DNA of 64,000 nt from the NCBI GenBank assembly GCA_002746645.1, contig PDPU01000009.1, positions 1 to 64,000 on the forward strand, in the 5' to 3' direction. Source of the stretch: Gammaproteobacteria bacterium (GTDB taxonomy: Bacteria; Pseudomonadota; Gammaproteobacteria; Granulosicoccales; Granulosicoccaceae). Made by a program: the position numbers and the translations under genes. Of the stretch, positions 54,381 through 63,666 are shown piece by piece. How positions within the stretch are numbered: position 1 is the stretch's first letter; each line of letters starts with the position of its first letter. Under the pieces are notes generated by a model that made no database searches, was not told the DNA's origin, and worked only from the letters and a program-made list of their open reading frames with translations.

Positions 54381-55987
54381 TGCCGGCATCGAAACCCCGA
54401 AGCAATCCGCTTCTCGTCTACGGTGGTCCGTTCATTCTGGTCGTGACGTTTCTCGCGATCTTCCTCACCGGAAGGAATGCTCCGCCGAGTGGCGAGGATG
54501 CGGCGCAGGGAGAGGCCGGGTTGGCACCGAGCACGATCGATGCCGATTCGACCAACGAAAGTATTCTGGCACTTCGGGCCGATGCGCAGCGGCTCAGTGA
54601 GCAGAACGAGGCCGTCATGGCCGAGAATGAAACGTTCAGAGCACAGATCAAGGCGCTCGAAGAGGAACGAGCGGCTCAGCTCGAGGAATTCGAGGCGCGC
54701 GTGGCTGCCGGGCAGCAGTCCTCGCAGGATGAGACACGTGATCTGATCGAATCGTTTGGTCAGCAGATCGATAGTCTGAACCAGGATTTCGAGGCCGAGA
54801 TAGATGCTCTGCGCTCGAAGGTCGACGGGAACGTCGCGTCCGAAATCCAGTTGAATGCCGATGAGCTCGCCGGCAACGGCAAGGCGGGATATGCGTCGGG
54901 CCAGCGAATCGATGCAACCGAAGGCATCGACGTGGTCTTTGTCAGCTCGCTCGACAAACGCGCGGCCGCAGGCGTCAGCCCGCCCGTGGCAGGCGAAGGC
55001 AATTCGTCAACATCCGCCGTATCCAACGGGCTCTCGACACTGTCCGACGGGGGCAGCCTCCTGCGCAAGGACAACGCGGAAACCGCGACTGCGAAGGCCC
55101 GGAACGATGGCAGGACCGACCCCAATGTTCGCAGTTCCGTCTCACCGGCGCGCCGCGAAACCGGGGGTGCCGCAAGTTCCGAGTCCGAATCGGCTGAATC
55201 GTCCGAATCACCCGGAAAGCAGAAGCAATCCGAACCGTACTACACCATTCCAGATCTCTCGGTGCTTGCTCGGGCCACGGCGCTCACGTCTCTGTACGGT
55301 CGTGTGTACACCGACGGCAACATCGTCAATCCGGCACCCGTCAAGGTCATCGTCGGGCGCACGAATCTGACTGCAAACTTTCATGACCTGCCGAGCGAGA
55401 TCCACGGCATGATCTTCGGCGGCTACGCGGTCGGAGACCTGACCGGCGCCTGTGTCGAAGTGACCCTGACCGCGGCGACCTTCATCTTCGAGGACGGCTC
55501 CATTCAGTCGGCCTACATCGGTGACGAGGGTACCCGTCCCGGCAACTCGGCCTATCGGGAAGATTCCCTGGGCTATCTCAGCGACCCCTGGGGCAACCCC
55601 TGCATACCCGGTGAATGGATCACGAACGCACCGGAGCAGATCAGCGCCACGATGTTGCTCACCGCCGCCGAAGGCTATGCACGTGCGCTTCGGCAGGAAG
55701 AGATCGATACCAGCATCTACAACGACGGTAACGGCGGCAACATCGCCGTCGAAGAATTGACCGGAAGCGCTTCTCGCTATGCTGGCGCAAGCGGCGTGGC
55801 CGCAGGCATCAACGCCACCACGGAATGGCTCCGGGAACGCTACGGCAGCATTCTCGACGCCTACTACGTACCGGCCGGTACCGCCGTGTCCGTTCATATC
55901 GAACAGGAGTTGCGGCTCGACAAGGCTCCGGACGCCCGGCACATCCGCTACAAGCAGAGAGGAGTGCACAATGCGCATCTCGATTGA
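54380..55987 (+). CDS. Integrative conjugative element protein TIGR03752 (TraB-like)
   Basis: 535 residues from ATG 54380 (TAATG overlap, GGGGAGG upstream). Membrane helix (about 16-33), long coiled coil (about 58-160, E/A/Q-rich), disordered Ser/Glu region to about 290, then a conserved C-terminal domain with TIPDLSVLARATALTSLYGR, PVKVIVGRTNLTANFHDLPS and a late WLRERYGSILDAYYVPAGTA. VirB10/TraB-like scaffold spanning the envelope. Confidence 0.86.
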   Translation: MPASKPRSNPLLVYGGPFILVVTFLAIFLTGRNAPPSGEDAAQGEAGLAPSTIDADSTNESILALRADAQRLSEQNEAVMAENETFRAQIKALEEERAAQLEEFEARVAAGQQSSQDETRDLIESFGQQIDSLNQDFEAEIDALRSKVDGNVASEIQLNADELAGNGKAGYASGQRIDATEGIDVVFVSSLDKRAAAGVSPPVAGEGNSSTSAVSNGLSTLSDGGSLLRKDNAETATAKARNDGRTDPNVRSSVSPARRETGGAASSESESAESSESPGKQKQSEPYYTIPDLSVLARATALTSLYGRVYTDGNIVNPAPVKVIVGRTNLTANFHDLPSEIHGMIFGGYAVGDLTGACVEVTLTAATFIFEDGSIQSAYIGDEGTRPGNSAYREDSLGYLSDPWGNPCIPGEWITNAPEQISATMLLTAAEGYARALRQEEIDTSIYNDGNGGNIAVEELTGSASRYAGASGVAAGINATTEWLRERYGSILDAYYVPAGTAVSVHIEQELRLDKAPDARHIRYKQRGVHNAHLD

Positions 55988-56480
55988 CCTTCGGCCTCGC
56001 CGCGGGGTGGTGTTGCCGCTCGTACTGGCTTTCGGCGTCTGCTCACTTGCCGCGTGCGCGCACTCGCCGAAGCAGGTGATTCGCCAGGGAGAAGGGCCGA
56101 CCGTGGTCGAGATTCTCCAGGGCACGGGTGGCGATGTGGCCGAGTCGGAGACGGCCCGCCACACGGAACAGGACATCGTCCGCCGGCCGGGTACAACATC
56201 GGCAGGTCATGCCGGGTATGCACGTACCGCGCTCAATGAAACCCGTCAACTCTTTCCCGTACTGCCGAATCCGACCATTCTTCTGTACGTGCATCCGCAT
56301 CTGGCAACGAGTGAACAGATGCCCGTGCCGGGTTACACGACAGCCTACTCGCTCTACGAACGCCAGCAATACGCCCTTCCCGGTGAATTGCCGCCGGCGA
56401 ACATCCCCGTCACCGATGCCTTTCCGCCGGCTCATGACCGGGATTCGGGGGCACCCTTCATGGACCTCAGGAGCCCTTGA
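55971..56480 (+). CDS. Integrative conjugative element lipoprotein TIGR03751
   Basis: 169 residues from ATG 55971 (GGAG 6 bases upstream). Lipobox LAAC (Cys about 29). YARTALNETRQLFPVLPNP, LLYVHPHLATSEQMPVPGYT and TAYSLYERQQYALPGE are the family motifs. TraV/VirB7-like lipoprotein, overlapping the scaffold gene by 17 bases. Confidence 0.86.
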   Translation: MRISIDLRPRRGVVLPLVLAFGVCSLAACAHSPKQVIRQGEGPTVVEILQGTGGDVAESETARHTEQDIVRRPGTTSAGHAGYARTALNETRQLFPVLPNPTILLYVHPHLATSEQMPVPGYTTAYSLYERQQYALPGELPPANIPVTDAFPPAHDRDSGAPFMDLRSP

Positions 56481-59458
56481 TGAACGCACCCGCTGTCGAC
56501 ACAGCCGCGCCCGCACGACGCGGTGACATCACCATCGATGACACGACCGATACCGGCGAGAGTGCCGGACGCGAAGCACGGAAGGGGGATTCGCCGGAGC
56601 GAGACCGGCCGGTTCCTCGTACCGCCGCACCGGTGGGGCGTCTTGGTGCGCTGTTGCGAAAACTCCTGCCGAGCCTCGACAAGCAACCCGAATCGCTCGA
56701 GCGCTGGCCGATCCGTCATCGCATCTCCCTGACCGACGAGATCCCCTGGGTCGAGTACCTCGACGATGAGCGGCAGTTTGCCTTTGCCGACAACAAGAGC
56801 GTCATGGCGGTCTATGACCTGACGCCTGTACCGACCGAGGGGCGATCGATACCGCTGCTGCGAAGGATCGTTCAGGATCTCGTGCCGATTGTTTCCGACG
56901 TGATTCCCGAGCACAGCCGGGATCCGTGGGTAATGGGCCTCTACGGGAGTTTCGATGCGCGCATCGATCAGGCCATCGACCGAATGGAAGAGTATGCCTC
57001 GCCGCTTGCGAAGGGCTCCCGGTATACCGAGGACTACATTCGGCGCATGCGTGAGCACTACACCGACGTGGTGCGAAAGGGCGGGTATTTCCACGACGAC
57101 ATGGTATCCGACACGAACTGGGGAGGACGGATGCAGCGAGCCCGCCTCGTCATCTATCGCCGTTATGCCCGTTCGAAACCGGACATGGACTCGTCCGAAG
57201 AACTCGATACGGTCTGCAACAAGCTCGAGAATTCGTTTCGCACGTTGCGCGTCAAGGCCGAGCGGCTTGACGGGCGGGAGTTCTATCGGTGGATGCGCGA
57301 CTGGCTCAATCCGAGACCTGCGTTGTGTGACGGAGATCCACGCCGGCTGGATGAGGTTGCCCCCTACCCGGGAGATATCGGTGACGACGAGGATCTGCCC
57401 TTCTCGGCCGACCTCGGCGAGATGGTGACGCTCTCGGCGCCGTTCATCGATGACGAGCACGGCATATGGTACCTCGACGGCATGCCGCATGTGGTCCTTC
57501 AGACCGAGTCGGTCCAGGCGCCACCACGGCCCGGCGCGATGACCGGTGAAATCGAGCGTGACGAGAAACGCTATACCACCATCGACGAACTGCCCGATGG
57601 AACCGTCATCGCGCTGAACGTGATCTTCCGACCGAGAGAGGAGACGATCGGGAACATCGAGAAGGTTCGGGATTCAGCGCGCGGGGACAGCGAGTCGGCC
57701 CGCGCGACCCGACTCGAAGCGCAGGATATCGTCGCACACGCCGAGGAAACCGGCGAACCCCTCTATCCCTGCGAACTGGCGTTCTACCTCCGGGCGGACA
57801 ACCTGCAACGCCTCCACGAAGCGGTGGCAGAAGCAAACACGACCCTTCTCAGGACAGGGATCAGGGTCTACGACCCGTTCATGCAGAAGGATCCGGTGCG
57901 CGTCGGGAACTTCATACGCAACCTTCCGGGACTCTATCAGGCCAGCATCGACGAGAAGGCCGCTCGCCGGGCACGGCTCATCCACGCCAACCACATCATG
58001 CGTCTTGCGCCCATCTTCGGCCGTTCGCGGGGCACGGGCAATCCGGGAATCTCGCTCTTCAACCGCTCGGGGGAGCCGCTGTTCTTCGATCTGCTGTCCA
58101 GCAGGGACAGCCAGCTCAACGGTCATACCTTCATCTACGGCCGCTCCGGTTCCGGCAAGTCCGCCATCAACGTGGCCATGCTCGATTCGCTGATCGCGAT
58201 GCATCGCCCGCGCATCTTCATCATCGATCTGGGCAACTCCTTCGGCCCCCTGGTCGAACACGCAACGGCGATGGGACTCTCGACGCACATCGCCCGCTTC
58301 ACGATGTCTGACGATGTCTCGATACCACCCTTCGCCGATGCCGTTAGTCTTGTCGATCAGGAAGTCGATGCAGATGAACTGGCGGGTGAAGAGGCCTTTG
58401 CCGAAGACATGGAGACCTTCGAGCGTGGCGACACCGTGACGTCACCGCAGGATGACGAACCGACCGAGACGGGGGGCGATCGCGACGTACTCGGTGAACT
58501 CGAGATCATCGCGCGACTGATGATCAGAGGCGGCGGGGGCGGGGACGTGAAGTCGGCCACGCTGCGCATCTCGATTCAGCGCGCGATCAAGATGGCGGCT
58601 GAGCGGGCGGTGCGAGGCGAACTCGCCACCGGCTTTCCCCGCCCCGAAGACGTTGCCCGGGCGCTCAGTGACATCGGGCGCCTGCCGGAAAATCAGTCGC
58701 GCGAGGCGCAGATCGAAGAGCTTGCCAACGCGATGCTGATCTTCTGTGGCGGCCTCAATGGCCACGTCTTCAATCGTGATGGCGCGGCGCTGCCCGAGGT
58801 GGATCTCACGGTGCTCGATGTTGCCGATGCGGGCCAGTCGGGACGAGAGGAAACACTGATCGTCGGGGTTGTCGCGCTGGTCATGCACGTCAACCGTCTG
58901 GCCGAGCGGGATCAGTACAAGGGAAGACCGATCCTCTTTCTCGTTGACGAAGCGCATCTCATCACGGCCGAACAGCTTCTGATGACGCTCATGATCAAGA
59001 TCACCAAGATGTGGCGAAAGCTGGGTGCGCGGCTCTGGCTTTCCACTCAGGAAGTGGCCGATGTCCCTGTCGATGTCAAGCGAATGATCGGCATGATGGA
59101 ATTCTGGATCGGCATGAGTGTACCGAAGCAGGAAATCGAGCTGACGCGGAGTTTTCGGCCTCTGACCGATGAGCAGGCTTCGATGATGGCGCAGTGCAGG
59201 ACGAACAAGGGGAAGTACTCCGAGGGGTGCATCATGGCCCGCGACACCGTGATCCAGTTTCGCTCGGTGCCGCCCTCCCTGACGCTCGCCCTCTCGCAGA
59301 CCGAACCGCACGAAAAGGCCGCGCGCTTTGCCCTGATGCAGGAGAAGGGCATCAGTGAGTTCGACGCGATTCAACGGATCGCCGAAGACATTCGGCGAAA
59401 GCGTCTCTCCGGCGGCCCGACCACTACACGCCAGCGGCTGCGCCGGGTGAGAGTGTGA
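56480..59458 (+). CDS. VirB4-like conjugative transfer ATPase (TIGR03744)
   Basis: 992 residues from ATG 56480 (TGATG overlap). Walker A IYGRSGSGKSAINVA near residue 553, Walker B PILFLVDEAHLI near 825, and TKMWRKLGARLWLSTQEVAD typical of the TraC/VirB4 family. N-terminal half holds the YLDDERQFAFADNKSVMAVY and NTTLLRTGIRVYDPFMQKDP blocks. An acidic insert (about 625-680) separates the ATPase motifs. It powers pilus assembly and transfer. Confidence 0.93.
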   Translation: MNAPAVDTAAPARRGDITIDDTTDTGESAGREARKGDSPERDRPVPRTAAPVGRLGALLRKLLPSLDKQPESLERWPIRHRISLTDEIPWVEYLDDERQFAFADNKSVMAVYDLTPVPTEGRSIPLLRRIVQDLVPIVSDVIPEHSRDPWVMGLYGSFDARIDQAIDRMEEYASPLAKGSRYTEDYIRRMREHYTDVVRKGGYFHDDMVSDTNWGGRMQRARLVIYRRYARSKPDMDSSEELDTVCNKLENSFRTLRVKAERLDGREFYRWMRDWLNPRPALCDGDPRRLDEVAPYPGDIGDDEDLPFSADLGEMVTLSAPFIDDEHGIWYLDGMPHVVLQTESVQAPPRPGAMTGEIERDEKRYTTIDELPDGTVIALNVIFRPREETIGNIEKVRDSARGDSESARATRLEAQDIVAHAEETGEPLYPCELAFYLRADNLQRLHEAVAEANTTLLRTGIRVYDPFMQKDPVRVGNFIRNLPGLYQASIDEKAARRARLIHANHIMRLAPIFGRSRGTGNPGISLFNRSGEPLFFDLLSSRDSQLNGHTFIYGRSGSGKSAINVAMLDSLIAMHRPRIFIIDLGNSFGPLVEHATAMGLSTHIARFTMSDDVSIPPFADAVSLVDQEVDADELAGEEAFAEDMETFERGDTVTSPQDDEPTETGGDRDVLGELEIIARLMIRGGGGGDVKSATLRISIQRAIKMAAERAVRGELATGFPRPEDVARALSDIGRLPENQSREAQIEELANAMLIFCGGLNGHVFNRDGAALPEVDLTVLDVADAGQSGREETLIVGVVALVMHVNRLAERDQYKGRPILFLVDEAHLITAEQLLMTLMIKITKMWRKLGARLWLSTQEVADVPVDVKRMIGMMEFWIGMSVPKQEIELTRSFRPLTDEQASMMAQCRTNKGKYSEGCIMARDTVIQFRSVPPSLTLALSQTEPHEKAARFALMQEKGISEFDAIQRIAEDIRRKRLSGGPTTTRQRLRRVRV

Positions 59459-62163
59459 TGCGGAGCGAAGTCACCATGATGCCGATCACGCTCTGCATGC
59501 AACGGCCTCGTCATTCCCGTCTGCTGGCCGTGGTCACCCTTTTCATGGCCCTGCTCTTCTGCAGCGACCTGTTCGCTCAGAATCGCCTTTTCGTCCTGAT
59601 CGAGAACGAGGAGCAACTTGCCGACCGGCACGAACTGATCAACGACGTAGTCGTGCCGGTGCACGTGATCGACCTCGGCGAGTTCGACGAGATACGGGCC
59701 AGGATGAGCGAACCGCTGTCGTTCATCGACGCACTCAACGAGAAAACAGTGAGCGCCGAACGCGGGAGGATCGAGTCCGTCATGGCCGAGAGCCTTGCCT
59801 TGCACGAGGCCGACCTCGTGCAATCGGTGAACGAGAAGATCGTCGCTGGCGAAATCTCGTACCGATACAACGTTGATCATCTTCCTGCGCTGATCGAATT
59901 GCAGTCGAATGGAAACTACCGTCTGATCCAGTCAGTTTCGTCCTTCGAAGACGCCATTCTCGAGCTCGATGTTCTGCCGTTTCGCCAGAGCCCGGCACCG
60001 ATGAGTGAGCTTGCGAGGCAACGAGCGGGAGCCTCGCGCGACGATCCGGGGAGCGGTGGCGATGCCACATGCGATCCGGCCGTTGATGGCACCTGTTCCG
60101 AGCCTGCTGATGCCGCAACAGAAACAGCGGATACCTCGACGGTGGTCGAACTCTGCGACATCGCGGACGACGACAACGCGTGCAAGACGGTTGTCATGGA
60201 GATTGCCGGTGTCGAGGTGACTGTACTGGTCGATGAAGACGTCCCGCAATCCGCTCTTGACGACCTGCAATCGCACTTCGACCAGGACGAGATCGATCAG
60301 GTGATTGCCGATAACCCCGATATCGATCTGAGCACGCCCGAAGCGCAGGCAGAATTCATGCTGCAGAGTCAGCTCGACATTCTCGCGCTTCAGGGGGAAG
60401 AGGAAGAGGCCGACGCAGGGGTCGAGGAAGCAACGGAAGACACGACGACCGGGAATGCAACGGGAGACACGACGACCGGGAATGCAACGGGAGACACGAC
60501 GACCGGGAACGAAAACACCGCTGAGGAAGAGAGCGCGACGACGGAAGCCGTCAGCGGCAACGAAACCGAATACAGCATGCTGGATGCGATTCTCGATGGC
60601 CACAAGAGCGATTCGTTCGATTGTCTTGATTTGCGTGTCACCGGCATCTGCCTCTACGCCGTGCTCCGCGTGTATTGCTATGGTTACTACTGCGACTATG
60701 ATTTCTCGATCGAGGGTTCCCTTCAGCTGACACACTTCAACCCCGATGCGGTGGTGTCCTCGTACAAGCGCCTCGGAGATTCTCCGATCAAGGAGGCGCG
60801 CGATCTGTTCGGTAGCATGCAGACCAAGGTCGTCGGCAAGGCCGTGGACAAACTGACCGGCAACGATCTCGCCGACATTCTCGATCGTACCGAGATGTAC
60901 GCCGCCTGGGCAACAGACTCAGAACACAAAGGGAGTCGCTCGACGCTGAAATACCACGAAGTCGAACTGATCGGTCATCCCGGTACTCTGTACAGCTTCA
61001 TGAGAGCGGAAAACATGATGCCGTTCTCGCAGTACATGGATCATCTGACCGAAGCCCCTGAAAACCTCGTTGACGGCCTGAGCGAGTCCTTTGCCCAGTT
61101 CATGGACAGTCTTGCTCAACAGCTTGAAGAACTGGAGCGCCTCGCAGCACAGCGTCCCGACAGTACCATTTTTTCGGCGAGCGGCAATGGCAATGAGGTC
61201 GAAACACGCACCGGAGAGGGTGGGGGTGGTGACACGAGCGTCACACGATTCGAGATGGACAGCGGTGAAGAGATTCTGCGGATGGTCGACGCCATGTTTC
61301 TCGATGGAAGACTCGAGGGGCTCGATGACTTTCTCGAACTCTACGGGTACTTCACTCAGCTTCAGGAACTCTGGAACATGGATACCGATACCATCATTGA
61401 TGGTTTCGCTGACAAGATCATGGAATCGGAAGAAGTGCAGGAAGTCCAGCAGATGGCCGAGGAGTTCCAGCAGATTGCCGACACCGTCAATGAGGTCGCG
61501 GAGGTTGCCAGTGAAATCTCGGGGGAAGGAACGGAAACATGGTCGATGTGCCCGCCTGACAGCCAGTTCTTGAAACCCTACTACCTCTCCGGGTTCGACT
61601 TCGTTGCATGGAAATTCAACATTCCCGAGATCATCTACGAAGAAACCTATGCACCTCAGACCGCAGAGAACGCGCACCTCTTCGTGGGGCAGCCCGGCGA
61701 AGGTGAGAGTGAGGAGAACACCGAGAACGTCTGGGGAAGCATCTACCCGCGGCAGGGTTTCGTCTCGAATGTCGATGAACTGAAGGCGAGCGCCGTTGCC
61801 GCCTCGAGGGGTGCGCACCTCATGACCCGACAGTCTCAATCTCACGTGTACGCGATGTTCGAAGAAACCGAACGGGAATTCCTCGACAAGGAACACCCGC
61901 AGCCGTTCCTGCCGAACAAGGCCGAAACGGGAAAGTGGCAATCACTTACGCCAGATATTGATGATCAATGCGTGGTTTTCGGAGAGGATGACCCGATGGC
62001 CAAACCCTGGACGGCCGAGCGTCGCACCAAAGATCGAGCCAACCTCTTCGCACTCTGGCGAGAGTATTCGTGTTGTCCGGAACCACGGCCCGAAGGCGCA
62101 ATGATCTTCATTCCGATGAAGATAGGCGTTATCGGCGACTTGGACATTCAGATCATTGACTGA
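59458..62163 (+). CDS. Fusion of TIGR03757 (DUF1525) and TraU/TIGR03756 transfer proteins
   Basis: 901 residues from ATG 59458 (GTG 59455 alternative). Signal peptide (about 23-41, LFMALLFCSDLFAQ). Residues about 43-175 fit DUF1525/TIGR03757 (VVVPVHVIDLGEFDEIRARM, then HLPALIEL). Residues about 175-375 are an acidic, Cys-containing linker with a DTTTGNATG repeat. From about 378 TraU features appear: FDCLDLRVTGICLYAVLRVY, LTHFNPDAVVSSYKR, VELIGHPG, and at the C-terminus WGSIYPRQGFVSNVDELKAS, MTRQSQSHVYAMF and LWREYSCC. A long Glu/Gln-rich segment (about 515-690) is inserted. These are normally two adjacent genes; here one. Confidence 0.75.
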   Translation: MRSEVTMMPITLCMQRPRHSRLLAVVTLFMALLFCSDLFAQNRLFVLIENEEQLADRHELINDVVVPVHVIDLGEFDEIRARMSEPLSFIDALNEKTVSAERGRIESVMAESLALHEADLVQSVNEKIVAGEISYRYNVDHLPALIELQSNGNYRLIQSVSSFEDAILELDVLPFRQSPAPMSELARQRAGASRDDPGSGGDATCDPAVDGTCSEPADAATETADTSTVVELCDIADDDNACKTVVMEIAGVEVTVLVDEDVPQSALDDLQSHFDQDEIDQVIADNPDIDLSTPEAQAEFMLQSQLDILALQGEEEEADAGVEEATEDTTTGNATGDTTTGNATGDTTTGNENTAEEESATTEAVSGNETEYSMLDAILDGHKSDSFDCLDLRVTGICLYAVLRVYCYGYYCDYDFSIEGSLQLTHFNPDAVVSSYKRLGDSPIKEARDLFGSMQTKVVGKAVDKLTGNDLADILDRTEMYAAWATDSEHKGSRSTLKYHEVELIGHPGTLYSFMRAENMMPFSQYMDHLTEAPENLVDGLSESFAQFMDSLAQQLEELERLAAQRPDSTIFSASGNGNEVETRTGEGGGGDTSVTRFEMDSGEEILRMVDAMFLDGRLEGLDDFLELYGYFTQLQELWNMDTDTIIDGFADKIMESEEVQEVQQMAEEFQQIADTVNEVAEVASEISGEGTETWSMCPPDSQFLKPYYLSGFDFVAWKFNIPEIIYEETYAPQTAENAHLFVGQPGEGESEENTENVWGSIYPRQGFVSNVDELKASAVAASRGAHLMTRQSQSHVYAMFEETEREFLDKEHPQPFLPNKAETGKWQSLTPDIDDQCVVFGEDDPMAKPWTAERRTKDRANLFALWREYSCCPEPRPEGAMIFIPMKIGVIGDLDIQIID
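60439..60519 (+). repeat. 27-bp tandem repeat in the TIGR03757-TraU fusion gene
   Basis: Units start at 60439, 60466 and 60493 (period 27 bp), encoding DTTTGNATG repeats in the linker between the two fused domains. In-frame period, so copy change would only lengthen or shorten the linker. Confidence 0.8.
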
Positions 62164-62166
62164 GCC

Positions 62167-62469
62167 ATGCAGCGTTTCAGGTGGACAATCCTGCTGACCC
62201 TGGTGTCGATCGTGATTGCGATGGCATTGATGCCGAGCATGCGCAGCGTTCCGGATGTGTTGATCGTCGGTGGATATGCGTTCAAGGCCGCGAGGATCGT
62301 GGTTTACCTCCTGTTGCTGTTCGTCTTCTTCGACAGTGTCACGGCGCCGATGATCACACGCCTGACGTCCAGACCCGAGCTTGCGGAATCGGTGATCAAG
62401 CCTCACCGGTTGCGCATTCTCTTCTACGTGCTGGCCTTCGAACTGGCCATTACCACGACCTGGTGGTAG
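62167..62469 (+). CDS. Small membrane protein, unknown
   Basis: 100 residues, 3 bases after the TraU fusion gene. Three hydrophobic helices (about 7-23, 42-62 and 83-100). No family recognised. Proximity suggests it is the last gene of the transfer operon; in known elements TIGR03755 and TraG would follow here but do not. Confidence 0.6.
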   Translation: MQRFRWTILLTLVSIVIAMALMPSMRSVPDVLIVGGYAFKAARIVVYLLLLFVFFDSVTAPMITRLTSRPELAESVIKPHRLRILFYVLAFELAITTTWW

Positions 62470-62660
62470 ACCAGCCGCGGAGCAAGACGGACATGAGCAG
62501 GAAACACGGGATACGAAGCATGCTGATGTGCCTTTCCGTTGAAGCTGTGCCGGAAACTCGTTGCGTGGTGACAAGAGCATCTTCCTCCAGTTTCGCTCGA
62601 CGCCGGTGGCGGCCGCTCGTCGCGTTCTCTTGCGTGACACACCCATCAGGAGAAGCACTC
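62470..62660. other. Intergenic, nothing recognised
   Basis: No gene or clear regulatory site. Marks the boundary between the transfer operon and the duplicated lipoprotein genes. Confidence 0.3.
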
Positions 62661-63644
62661 ATGCAATGCCGAAAACACCTGTTTCAAGAAACCAGCATGC
62701 CGGCACTCATTCGTGTCTCGGTGGTTCTGCTCGCCGCCGCTGCCTTGTCAGCCTGTGGTGGCGGAGGTGGAGGGGGCGTTCCTGCCGGCGTCGCGAACGG
62801 CGCATTGCCGAATGATCCCTCTCAGGAGGAGGACACCGAGGAAGGCGGAGTTCCCGACTTCGTCATCACGAGTGTTGCGGCAAGCTCGGATACCAGTGCA
62901 CAGTTTCACATCAAAGTCACGATTGAAAACAATGGCACGGGAACCGGTCCGATTCCCGGTGCCTGGTTCGTGACCTCGGCAGAACAGCTCCCGAGTGTCA
63001 ATTATCATCACATTCCGTTGTCCTGGCGCTCTGAAGACGGCGAAGACATCGACAGCCTCGCACCCGGTGAATCAATCGAGCTGTCGGCAGGGGCCTATGG
63101 CATGGTCGGAGATGTATATTTCCTCCCTGAACAGGATGGCCTGCACTATGGCCAGGTCTGGCTGAACCCCGACCTGTCACTGCGATACGCCAACCCCGAG
63201 GATCGTGTCGAGACGAGTCACGAGATAGAAGAGCTGGACTACACGAACAATCAGTCGGAGGTGTTCACCTATCAGGCCGTGCCTTCTGGAAACTACTTTC
63301 ACACGTGCGAGCCTGACCGCCATGAACCCAATGACAGCACGGACAGTCCTGCATTCATCGATGTGGGGGTGACTTATTCGGCGGATACCTGCGATGATGA
63401 CATCGACGTCTTTGCCGTGCAGATGGAGGCGGGACAGTCGTATCAACTCAAGCAGTCTGACGAAGAAGTATATTTCACGGTGATCGGTCCAGACATGCGT
63501 TACGTTGCCAGAAGTCTGTCGTCGTACATAGGTGACCTCATGACGGCAGAAACCAGTGGTGTGCATCACATTGTTGTTTCTCGTGAGAATGCATGGGGAC
63601 GTCTGCTGGATGAATACGACTTCACGGTAATCGAATTGCAGTGA
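62661..63644 (+). CDS. Surface lipoprotein, CARDB-like plus bacterial pre-peptidase C-like domain
   Basis: 327 residues from ATG 62661 (AGGAG 8 bases upstream). Lipobox LSAC followed by a Gly-run. Residues about 65-210 form a beta-sandwich like CARDB (FVITSVAASSDTSAQFHIKV, ITENNG-type VTIENNGTGTGPIPG, ELDYTNNQSEVF). Residues about 220-325 resemble the pre-peptidase C-terminal domain (EPNDSTDSPAFIDVGVTY, DDDIDVFAVQMEAGQSYQL). Probably exposed outside the cell. A second, damaged copy follows. Confidence 0.7.
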   Translation: MQCRKHLFQETSMPALIRVSVVLLAAAALSACGGGGGGGVPAGVANGALPNDPSQEEDTEEGGVPDFVITSVAASSDTSAQFHIKVTIENNGTGTGPIPGAWFVTSAEQLPSVNYHHIPLSWRSEDGEDIDSLAPGESIELSAGAYGMVGDVYFLPEQDGLHYGQVWLNPDLSLRYANPEDRVETSHEIEELDYTNNQSEVFTYQAVPSGNYFHTCEPDRHEPNDSTDSPAFIDVGVTYSADTCDDDIDVFAVQMEAGQSYQLKQSDEEVYFTVIGPDMRYVARSLSSYIGDLMTAETSGVHHIVVSRENAWGRLLDEYDFTVIELQ

Positions 63645-63666
63645 GCATCTTGCGGGAGGAAAATTC

